From CAYPSN01 sp041907025 (GTDB lineage Bacteria > Patescibacteriota > Saccharimonadia > CAILAD01 > JADZBC01): a stretch of 10,681 nt of DNA. The notes below the pieces were generated by a model that was not told where the DNA came from, ran no database searches, and saw nothing but the letters and a program-made list of their open reading frames with translations. This document shows positions 4,928 through 10,681 of this stretch, one piece after another. A program made the position numbers and the translations under genes. Numbering within the stretch: position 1 is the stretch's first letter; each line of letters begins with the position of its first letter. The stretch lies in contig JAYRIB010000023.1 in NCBI GenBank assembly GCA_041907025.1, forward strand, positions 1 through 10,681, written 5' to 3'.

Positions 4928-5379
4928 TGTTGACGGTTTACATTGCCTCAGACCATGCGGGGTTTGTGAAGAAGCAGGAGCTTACTCGAGAGCTGGGCCG
5001 GGAGTTTAAACTGGTTGATCTTGGGCCTGAACAACTGAACCCAGAGGATGATTACCCAGTATTTGCCGAGCGGGTTGCACGAGCGGTGGCGGCCGAGCCA
5101 GGCAGTATGGGGCTGTTGATATGCGATAGTGGCCAAGGCATGGAGATTGCCGCCAACAAGATCGATGGCGTGCGTGCTGCCGTGGCCTGGAATAAGCACA
5201 TTGCCTACGAGACGCGCCACGATAACGACAGTAACGTGCTGAGCTTGCCCGCGGCCGAGCTTGCCCTTGATGCCATGGTGGAGATTGCCCGTACCTGGCT
5301 AACTACATCGTTCTCTGGCGCCGAGCGTCACCAGCGGCGCATAGAGGAGATTGAGCAGCTCGAGGAGGACCATGGCTAA
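4927..5379 (+). CDS. rpiB: Ribose-5-phosphate isomerase B family protein
   Basis: The 150-residue protein belongs to the RpiB/LacAB isomerases, which interconvert ribose-5-P and ribulose-5-P. Visible features are IASDHAGF (6-13), the phosphate-binding and active-site loop LLICDSGQGMEIAANKIDGVRAA (63-85), with Cys66 at the position of the catalytic Cys66 of E. coli RpiB, and the RHDNDSNVLSL segment (97-107). In E. coli the equivalent loop carries His99 (HNDAN), which helps open the sugar ring; here that column is Asp99, with a His one place earlier. The CGTG loop is CDSG. These changes may affect substrate preference. The gene starts in a TAATG overlap with gap, without a good ribosome site of its own, and overlaps the RPE-like gene by 8 bases. 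Sugar-phosphate isomerisation is secure; the exact sugar is less so. Confidence 0.88.
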   Translation: MLTVYIASDHAGFVKKQELTRELGREFKLVDLGPEQLNPEDDYPVFAERVARAVAAEPGSMGLLICDSGQGMEIAANKIDGVRAAVAWNKHIAYETRHDNDSNVLSLPAAELALDAMVEIARTWLTTSFSGAERHQRRIEEIEQLEEDHG

Positions 5380-6004
5380 GATCGTACCTGCCATCCAGCC
5401 AGCATCACTCGAGGACTTTCAGCAGAAGCTACGGACCGTACGCCAACTGACGAATCGGTTTCAACTCGACATTGTAGCCGCAGACTTTAACGATACGCCA
5501 ACTATTGCGCTCGCGGAGATTACACTGAGCCCAGGCATTGAGTGCGACATTCATATTATGGCCCGCAACCCACTACCGCACATAGAAGCTGCTAAGCGTC
5601 TCTATCCGCACTTGATTATTGTGCAGTATGAAGGAGTTGAGAATATCAAAGTGCTTCTCGAAAAGCTCCACAACGGCGGCCAGGCGATTGGGGTGGCCAT
5701 CAATCCTGAAACTGAAGTGGCCGACATTGCAAACATCTTATCTATGCTTGACCATGTTTTAATTATGGCCTATCCCTCAGGACCTTCTGGACGGCCTTTA
5801 CAGACTAAAGTCCTCAAGAAGGTTGCCCAGATTCGCGAACTTAAGCCCAGTATTGAAGTGGGGCTTGATGGTGGTGTTGCTGAAGACACCTTGCCGTTGA
5901 TTGCGAAGGCTGGGTTTGACGTGGTCAATACTACAAGCTTTTTATTCTCTGCCGATGATCCGTTGAGCCGTTACACTCAGCTTATGGAGGCACTGACGTC
6001 ATGA
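5372..6004 (+). CDS. Ribulose-phosphate 3-epimerase-like TIM-barrel protein, divergent
   Basis: The 210-residue protein follows the layout of ribulose-5-P 3-epimerase, which interconverts ribulose-5-P and xylulose-5-P. Matching elements include LDIVAADF (32-39), CDIHIMARNP (58-67), VAINPETEV (108-116), LDHVLIMAYPSGPSGRP (126-142), then LKKVAQIRELKP and GLDGGVAEDTL (164-174). Of the usual metal ligands, Asp33, His61 and Asp166 are in place, but the first His is Gln31. The usual MDG after HxD is VAA, the N-terminal PSIL is PAIQ, and the NPGFGGQ phosphate loop is replaced by YPSGPSGRP. It is either a diverged epimerase or a relative with a changed substrate. Its position between rpiB and transketolase fits the epimerase step well. 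The ATG at 5372 is preceded by GAGGAGGA; a longer start at 5351 lies within rpiB and adds an unsupported N-terminus. Confidence 0.78.
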   Translation: MAKIVPAIQPASLEDFQQKLRTVRQLTNRFQLDIVAADFNDTPTIALAEITLSPGIECDIHIMARNPLPHIEAAKRLYPHLIIVQYEGVENIKVLLEKLHNGGQAIGVAINPETEVADIANILSMLDHVLIMAYPSGPSGRPLQTKVLKKVAQIRELKPSIEVGLDGGVAEDTLPLIAKAGFDVVNTTSFLFSADDPLSRYTQLMEALTS

Positions 6005-6864
6005 CTACGCAGCAGCTTGAGCTCAAAGCCAACAAGATTCGGCAAGACATTATTGAAATGCTGATTGCGGCGGGTAGCGGTCACACGGCCGGGCCACTCG
6101 GCATGGCTGATGTGCTTGCTACTTTGTATTTCGAGGTTTTACGTCATGATCCGAAGAATCCAAGCTGGAAGGAGCGTGACCGCCTTGTTTTATCGAACGG
6201 GCATATTGTCCCGGTGCAATATGCCGCCATGGCTGAGTCAGGCTACTTGCCGCGGGCAGAGCTTACATCGCTTCGATCGTTTGGTAGTCGTTTGCAGGGC
6301 CACCCCGAGCGCAATCGTCTACCGGGGCTTGAAACCACTAGCGGCCCGCTTGGGTCAGGCCTTAGCCAAGCTGTTGGCATGGCGCTTGGTCTACGTATGG
6401 ACGGCCGTAAATTACAGCGCGTCTATTGTCTTACGGGTGATGGTGAGCTCAATGCTGGAAACATTTGGGAGGCAGCTATGTTAGCTGGCAAGAAGCGACT
6501 GTCAAACCTGACGGTGATTGTGGATCGCAACAACATTCAGATTGATGGTCCAACAGAAGAGGTTATGCCACTCGAACCCTTGGCCCTCAAATGGCAGGCG
6601 TTTAACTGGCATGTGATCGAGATTGATGGTCATAGCGTTGAAGACATTATTGCTGCGTGTAACCAAGCCAAGGCCGTCTATGAACGTCCAACCTGTATTA
6701 TTGCCCATACGATTCCTGGCAAGGGCGTGGACTTTATGCAATATGACTTTCGGTGGCATGGCTATGACCCAGCGAGCGACAAAACCCAGCAAAAGCGTGA
6801 CTATCGCCGCGCGCTGGAGAAGTTACGCACGCTGAATGGCCAGATACGGAGTGAACACGAATGA
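6001..6864 (+). CDS. tktA: Transketolase, N-terminal (TPP-binding) subunit
   Basis: The 287-residue protein is the N-terminal half of transketolase, which moves two-carbon units between sugar phosphates. It has GSGHTAGPLG (25-34, His28), SNGH (65-68), the TPP/metal motif GDGELNAG...NLTVIVDRNN (146-178, ending at Asn177-Asn178) and IPGKGV (238-243). Its end reads RWHGYDPASDK, where split enzymes usually have a WHG substrate or cofactor loop. Many bacteria and archaea encode transketolase as two adjacent halves, and this one ends cleanly in an ATGA overlap with the C-terminal half, so it is a natural split and not a frameshift. The start is also an ATGA overlap with the RPE-like gene, with GGAGG about 10 bases upstream. 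The product should assemble with the next gene's product into an alpha2beta2 enzyme. Confidence 0.93.
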   Translation: MTTQQLELKANKIRQDIIEMLIAAGSGHTAGPLGMADVLATLYFEVLRHDPKNPSWKERDRLVLSNGHIVPVQYAAMAESGYLPRAELTSLRSFGSRLQGHPERNRLPGLETTSGPLGSGLSQAVGMALGLRMDGRKLQRVYCLTGDGELNAGNIWEAAMLAGKKRLSNLTVIVDRNNIQIDGPTEEVMPLEPLALKWQAFNWHVIEIDGHSVEDIIAACNQAKAVYERPTCIIAHTIPGKGVDFMQYDFRWHGYDPASDKTQQKRDYRRALEKLRTLNGQIRSEHE

Positions 6865-7850
6865 TCGTTAAGTCGCAGCAGCTGAATCCTAAACTTTTTT
6901 CGTTAACCCAAGATTATGCTCCAACCCGTCGTGGTTTTGGTGAGGGCTTAGCGGCGGCGGGGGAGAAGCATGCCCAGGTGGTGGCACTTTGCGCTGACCT
7001 GACGGAGTCAACACAGATGTTGTTGTTCGCCGAAAAGTACCCAGAACGGTTTATCGAGCTTGGCATTGCAGAACAAAACTTGGTTACAGTCGCTAGTGGC
7101 TTGGCTGCTGTGGGCAAGAAGCCTTTTGTGAGTAGCTATGCGGCTTTTTCACCAGGTCGAAATTGGGAACAGATCCGTACTACTATTGCGCTGAATAATC
7201 AGCCGGTTGTGATCGTAGGTTCGCACGCGGGTCTTTCGGTCGGTCCTGACGGCGCTACGCACCAGATGCTCGAGGACATTGCACTCATGAGGAGTCTGCC
7301 AAATATGACCGTTATAGTACCCTGTGATCTTCATGAGGCTCACAAGGCGACTTTAGCAGCAGCGCTCAGCAAGGTGCCGGTGTATATCCGCTTGGCTCGT
7401 GAGAAGAGCGCAATTGTTACCTCCGCTGAATCGCCCTTTATGATGGGCAAAGCCCAGGTGATGTTCACTGGCGATGACCTGACTATCATTGCTACCGGGC
7501 CGCTGGTGCATGAGGCACTGTTGGCAGCTCAGGAACTGTCTGCTCATAACGTGCGAGCAGAAGTAGTGAATGTGAGCACCATAAAGCCGCTTGACGCCGA
7601 TACCGTCCTTGAGAGTGTTGGCAAAACTGGCGCAGTTGTCACCGTTGAGGACGCTCAGGTTGCTGGTGGACTAGGTGGTGCTGTGGCCGAGCTCTTAGGG
7701 GAGGCTTTGCCAACACCTATGGAGCGCATTGGTGTGCGCGATCGATTTGGTCAATCAGGTACGGTGGCTGAGCTGTGGCAGGAATATGGTTTGTCGAGTG
7801 AGTATATTGTTGCGGCCGCAAGCCGAGTAATAAAAAGGAAGGCGCTATGA
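6861..7850 (+). CDS. tktB: Transketolase, C-terminal subunit
   Basis: The 329-residue protein supplies the pyrimidine-binding and C-terminal domains of transketolase. It carries ELGIAEQNLV (66-75) with Glu71, the residue that activates thiamine diphosphate by binding N1' of its pyrimidine ring. GPDGATHQ (128-135) contributes the conserved Asp and His near the substrate, and PVYIRLAR (173-180) ends the Pyr domain. The C-terminal domain contains LTIIATGPLVHEAL, VSTIKPLD and VTVEDAQVAGGLGGAVAE, the last being typical of the family. Similar domains occur in DXP synthase and pyruvate dehydrogenase E1-beta, but the pairing with the preceding N-terminal gene (4-base ATGA overlap) fixes it as transketolase. 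A further 4-base overlap joins it to the first PfkB-like gene, so translation of the three is probably coupled. Confidence 0.93.
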   Translation: MIVKSQQLNPKLFSLTQDYAPTRRGFGEGLAAAGEKHAQVVALCADLTESTQMLLFAEKYPERFIELGIAEQNLVTVASGLAAVGKKPFVSSYAAFSPGRNWEQIRTTIALNNQPVVIVGSHAGLSVGPDGATHQMLEDIALMRSLPNMTVIVPCDLHEAHKATLAAALSKVPVYIRLAREKSAIVTSAESPFMMGKAQVMFTGDDLTIIATGPLVHEALLAAQELSAHNVRAEVVNVSTIKPLDADTVLESVGKTGAVVTVEDAQVAGGLGGAVAELLGEALPTPMERIGVRDRFGQSGTVAELWQEYGLSSEYIVAAASRVIKRKAL

Positions 7851-8806
7851 AGGTTGATGTGTTGTGCGTTGGTTTAATCCGAGGTGAGTCGCTCTATACT
7901 ACAAAAACGTTTGATCCGAGTTTGTTGCCGCAGCGTATTCGCGGCATGATGCAGGCGCGAGTATCCACTCGAGCTCAGGATATCGTGTTTGGTTGTGGCG
8001 GCGGTGGCTACATTGCCGCACTAGCACTCGGCCGGCTAGGCTGTAATGTCGCGCTGGCAGCTCGGGTGGGGCATGACAGCATTGGTTGCGAAGCTCTGCG
8101 TAAGCTTGCTGCCGAAAAGGTGCATACCTCGCTTATTGTACAAACTCCGCAAGCTGCGACGTCGCTCACTACGCTTATTCGCTCCCCACAAGATGATAGC
8201 TTTGAGATCAACTATGTTCCTCCTGGCGGTTTCGATAAGAAGTCTCTAGGTCGTCTAGCCAAGGTTTCGGCAGATTGGCTCTATGTCAGCGGGCCATTTG
8301 CGGACATTGGTGAACTTAAGACTCTGCTGGCACAAGCTAAGAAGCATGGTATGCAGTCTATGGTGCGGTTGACCCAATCAGACATTGTGCAGGCTCGCCG
8401 TGTTCTTCGGATAGCATCAATGGCTACAATATGTTTGCTCGAGCGGGAAGATGCTGAGCTGCTCACGCACCAGCCAGATATCGATGCTTCGCTCTTCGCC
8501 CTACGTGAGAGCGGCCTTAAGACGGTGATTATACAGGACGATGTTGCATCTATCCACGCAATTCATGATGGCTTCTTGTATCGAGTCCGCGGCGGCCGTA
8601 AGGCGCCAGTCTTGAATGCGACTGGAGTTACTGATGTTACAGGGCCATCAATCCTAGCTCATCTAATGAAGCACGGAAACTTTGGGGCGGCGCTCGACTT
8701 TGGACTGGTGGCTGCTCGTTCGGTGGCCGGCTATATTGGCTCTGAGTCGGGTCTGCTGAGTGGGTTCGCACACCGTACTGGGAAAATAAACAAGAAGTTT
8801 TTATAA
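7847..8806 (+). CDS. PfkB/ribokinase-fold protein with degenerate kinase motifs
   Basis: The 319-residue protein has the ribokinase-like fold: an N-terminal strand VDVLCVG (3-9), the first signature region CGGGGYIAALALGRLG (50-65), then VGHDSIG (74-80), and a C-terminal domain with the signature position NATGVTDVTG (257-266). In active PfkB enzymes the latter reads DTTGAGDAF: here the anion-hole GAG is GVT and the first Asp is Asn257, while the catalytic base is retained as Asp263. The N-terminal substrate site (Gly-Asp/Glu-x-x-x-Asp) is also missing, and the N/AN pair after the glycines reads GYIA. It could be a weak or specialised kinase, or a non-catalytic partner of the canonical PfkB encoded next. 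PfkB proteins commonly dimerise through a lid. AAGGAAGG precedes the ATG, which overlaps the transketolase stop by 4 bases. Confidence 0.8.
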   Translation: MKVDVLCVGLIRGESLYTTKTFDPSLLPQRIRGMMQARVSTRAQDIVFGCGGGGYIAALALGRLGCNVALAARVGHDSIGCEALRKLAAEKVHTSLIVQTPQAATSLTTLIRSPQDDSFEINYVPPGGFDKKSLGRLAKVSADWLYVSGPFADIGELKTLLAQAKKHGMQSMVRLTQSDIVQARRVLRIASMATICLLEREDAELLTHQPDIDASLFALRESGLKTVIIQDDVASIHAIHDGFLYRVRGGRKAPVLNATGVTDVTGPSILAHLMKHGNFGAALDFGLVAARSVAGYIGSESGLLSGFAHRTGKINKKFL

Positions 8807-8807
8807 T
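8802..8807 (+). promoter_or_regulatory. Possible internal -10 element before the second PfkB gene
   Basis: A perfect TATAAT overlaps the stop codon of the first PfkB-like gene, at the only gap (25 bases) within the operon. The matching -35 position (8779-8784, TGGGAA) is weak and there is no TG extension. It might add an internal start for the last genes. AAGAAGGG (8815-8822) provides the ribosome site for the gene at 8832. Confidence 0.25.
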
Positions 8808-8831
8808 GACTAGTAAGAAGGGCATAATACT

Positions 8832-9860
8832 ATGAGTGACAAAGTAAGCTACGGACTAGATATTCTGGCGGTCGGCGATGTGGTGACGGATGCCTTTATT
8901 CGCCTGGGTAAGCATGAAGCAGAAGTCAGTGACGTTGGCAAAGAGCACCATCCACTACTATGCATGACATATGGTTCCAAGATCCCGTTCGATGACGTGA
9001 CGATCATTCCCGCGGTAGGCAATAGTGCGAACGCAGCTGTGGCAGCAGCTCGACTTGGCTTGCGCGTAGCTTTTTATAGTAATGTTGGTGGCGACCAGGT
9101 AGGAAAGGATATTATTCGCGCGCTGCATGCTCGTAATATCTCGACTGAGTACGTACGTATTAACGAAGGTAAAAAGTCTAATTATCACTACGTGTTGTGG
9201 TACGGGGCTGATCGCACAATACTCATTAAGCACGAAGCCTATGACTACCCCTGGCCTCGTATCGGCGAGCACAACAAGCCAAAATGGATATATCTCAGCT
9301 CTGTCGGCGAATCAGCCGAGCATTTGCACGACAGCCTTAGCGACTATCTGGCAAAGCATAGCGACGTCAGCCTGGCCTTTCAGCCTGGTACCTTCCAGAT
9401 GAAGCTTGGCGCCAAGAAGCTGGCGCGGCTCTATAAGGCAACTACCGTATTGGCTTGTAATCTGGAGGAAGCCCAGCAGATTTGCGGCGTCAACTCGGAT
9501 AGCGTGGCTAAACTTTCTCGGTCGCTGCATTCATTGGGACCCAAGACAGTCGTTATTACCGATGGACCCAAAGGATCACACGCTTCCGATGGTACGTCAC
9601 TCTGGTCGATGCCAATTTATCCTGACCCCGCGCCGCCGTATGAGCGCACAGGCGCCGGCGACGCCTACACCTCTACCTTCGTGGCCGCGTTGGCCCAAGG
9701 CAAAGACATTCCTACGGCCATGGCCTGGGGTTCAATTAACTCTATGAGTGTAGTGCAGAAAGTTGGGGCTCAAGCAGGGTTGTTAAGCCAGAAGGAGATC
9801 GAAGCTTTCTTGCAGGCAGCACCTGCGAGCTTTGAGGCTACCAGAAAGGATCTAGGCTAA
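8832..9860 (+). CDS. PfkB-family carbohydrate or nucleoside kinase
   Basis: The 342-residue protein has intact PfkB motifs. ILAVGDVVTDAFIRL (11-25) gives the Gly-Asp and downstream Asp of the substrate site; AVGNSANAAVAAARLG (61-76) is signature 1; VGGDQVGKDI (85-94) follows. NLEEA (210-214) and TDGPKGS (243-249) form the ATP side, and ERTGAGDAYTSTF (271-283) is signature 2, with the GAG anion hole and catalytic Asp277. It phosphorylates a sugar, sugar phosphate or nucleoside with ATP. Family membership does not decide between ribokinase, fructokinase, phosphofructokinase and adenosine-kinase-like activity. Location behind transketolase suggests that it feeds a pentose or hexose phosphate into that pathway. 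It follows its degenerate paralogue after 25 bases, and its TAA shares one base with the ATG of the reductase gene. Confidence 0.88.
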   Translation: MSDKVSYGLDILAVGDVVTDAFIRLGKHEAEVSDVGKEHHPLLCMTYGSKIPFDDVTIIPAVGNSANAAVAAARLGLRVAFYSNVGGDQVGKDIIRALHARNISTEYVRINEGKKSNYHYVLWYGADRTILIKHEAYDYPWPRIGEHNKPKWIYLSSVGESAEHLHDSLSDYLAKHSDVSLAFQPGTFQMKLGAKKLARLYKATTVLACNLEEAQQICGVNSDSVAKLSRSLHSLGPKTVVITDGPKGSHASDGTSLWSMPIYPDPAPPYERTGAGDAYTSTFVAALAQGKDIPTAMAWGSINSMSVVQKVGAQAGLLSQKEIEAFLQAAPASFEATRKDLG

Positions 9861-10681
9861 TGTATGACTTGATTATAATCGGGGCTGGACCTGCAGGCAT
9901 GACTGCTGGCGTCTATGCAGCTCGTAAGAAGCTCAAAACTCTCATGTTGAGCCGAGACATTGGCGGACAAGCTGCGTGGAGTAGTGATATTGAGAACTAT
10001 CTCGGCTTCACGGTCATAACCGGTGCCGACTTAACGACCAAGTTTGAACACCACCTGGAGCATTTTAAGGACGATGTGGAGCTTCGCATTGTCCCCGAGG
10101 GGGTGAGTAGTATTAAGAAGGAAGGTAAGCACTTCGAAGTGATTGCCGATGGCAAGCAGGTGTCGGCTCGCGCCATCATCATTACAGGCGGCAAGGTGCC
10201 GCGTAAGCTCGGCGTCAAGGGTGAAGAAGACTTCTTAAATCGTGGCGTAACCTATTGCGCCTGGTGCGACGGACCAATCTTTGCGGATAAAGAGGTGGCA
10301 ATTATCGGTGGTGGTAATGCAGCCCTTGATGCGGCGCTCAATATTGCCAAGATCGTAAAGCACATTTGTATCATCAACATTACCCCCGAGTTGACTGGTG
10401 ATCCAGTGATGATTGATAAGGTTAGCGAGCTCCAAAATATACGGGTGCTCAACAATACCGAAGTCACCGAGCTGAAGGGGGAGAAGTTCCTTGCTGCCAT
10501 GACGGTGCACGACAAAGACAGCGGTGTGCACAAAGACATTCCAGTCGAAGGGGTGTTTGTGGAGGTTGGCTCAATCCCCGCAACAGATTATCTTGCAGAT
10601 TTTGTTAAGCTCAATCACGATGGCGAAATAGTGATTGATAAGCATAATATGACGAGTGTGGAGGGAGTGTTTGCCGCTGGC
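9860..10681 (+). CDS. AhpF/thioredoxin reductase-type flavoprotein (3' end outside window)
   Basis: The first 274 residues of a two-dinucleotide-domain flavin reductase are visible. MYDLIIIGAGPAG (1-13) binds FAD, and GGQAAWSSDIENYLGF (35-50) is typical of the thioredoxin reductase family. CAWC (133-136, in YCAWCDGPIF) is the redox cysteine pair, and GGGNAALDAAL (150-160) binds the pyridine nucleotide. The sequence stops just before the GD of the final FAD motif (GVFAAG). The second domain resembles the C-terminal region of AhpF (PEL, then SGVHKDIPVEGVFVEVG), and the usual arginine pair that binds the NADPH phosphate is replaced by IINIT, suggesting NADH use. The N-terminal thioredoxin-like domain of AhpF is missing, so a separate thioredoxin is needed. 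AAAGGA lies 9 bases before the ATG, which overlaps the kinase stop by one base. Trp between the cysteines is unusual (commonly AT, AV or PH). Confidence 0.9.
   Translation, partial: MYDLIIIGAGPAGMTAGVYAARKKLKTLMLSRDIGGQAAWSSDIENYLGFTVITGADLTTKFEHHLEHFKDDVELRIVPEGVSSIKKEGKHFEVIADGKQVSARAIIITGGKVPRKLGVKGEEDFLNRGVTYCAWCDGPIFADKEVAIIGGGNAALDAALNIAKIVKHICIINITPELTGDPVMIDKVSELQNIRVLNNTEVTELKGEKFLAAMTVHDKDSGVHKDIPVEGVFVEVGSIPATDYLADFVKLNHDGEIVIDKHNMTSVEGVFAAG

Noticed and set aside
5998..6006. TGA read as an amino acid (recoded CPR lineage)
   Set aside because: TGA ends the RPE-like and both transketolase genes at family-appropriate lengths and in ATGA overlaps, and no gene here needs in-frame TGA.
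6001..7850. Transketolase broken by a frameshift
   Set aside because: Both halves have complete domain boundaries, their own start codons and ribosome sites, and a precise ATGA overlap. Split transketolase is common in archaea and many bacteria.
1..10681. CRISPR arrays, tRNA or rRNA genes, insertion sequences, prophage genes
   Set aside because: I found no regular direct repeats, cloverleaf-like segments, transposase motifs or terminal inverted repeats, and nearly all sequence is taken up by recognised genes.

Overview
The window looks like a small-genome bacterium of the Candidate Phyla Radiation (Patescibacteria), most likely a saccharibacterium-like lineage. This is inference. It rests on very tight packing with start/stop overlaps, trimmed or divergent versions of housekeeping enzymes, a carbon metabolism reduced to GAPDH plus the non-oxidative pentose phosphate enzymes, and a VKOR-type rather than DsbB-type oxidase. 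TGA serves as a normal stop (for example in the ATGA overlaps), so the TGA-recoding lineages (Gracilibacteria, Absconditabacteria) are unlikely.

Layout. (1) 1-1305, plus strand: the C-terminal end of prolyl-tRNA synthetase, a minimal O6-alkylguanine-DNA alkyltransferase domain and an exonuclease III-type nuclease, so a tRNA synthetase is followed by two DNA repair genes. (2) 1326-1369: a long perfect-arm hairpin between convergent genes. (3) 1383-2048, minus strand: an isolated (d)CMP kinase-like gene with codon use unlike its neighbours and a P-loop in which Thr replaces the invariant Lys. (4) 2147-2397: a self-contained rpmG (L33) unit with a good extended -10 promoter and a classic intrinsic terminator. 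(5) 2411-3844: a thiol-redox operon made of a membrane-anchored DsbA-like protein, a VKOR-family membrane protein and a small CPHC thioredoxin-like protein, possibly starting as a leaderless mRNA. (6) 3849 to the window end: a promoter carrying a dyad, then an eight-gene chain: GAPDH, RpiB, an RPE-like epimerase, transketolase N and C halves, two PfkB-type kinases (the first degenerate) and an AhpF/TrxR-type flavoprotein that runs off the edge.

How the genes may work together. Region 6 covers interconversion of ribose-5-P, ribulose-5-P and xylulose-5-P, two-carbon transfer by transketolase, and oxidation of the resulting glyceraldehyde-3-P with formation of NADH. The kinases could feed sugars or nucleosides into it. 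The reductase, whose pyridine-nucleotide site looks NADH-preferring, could pass that reducing power to thiol carriers such as the CPHC protein in region 5. No transaldolase or later glycolytic gene lies in the window. The most unusual points are the lysine-less P-loop kinase, the tandem PfkB pair with one degenerate member, the RPE-like protein with altered metal and phosphate motifs, and the coupling of the reductase to the carbon operon.
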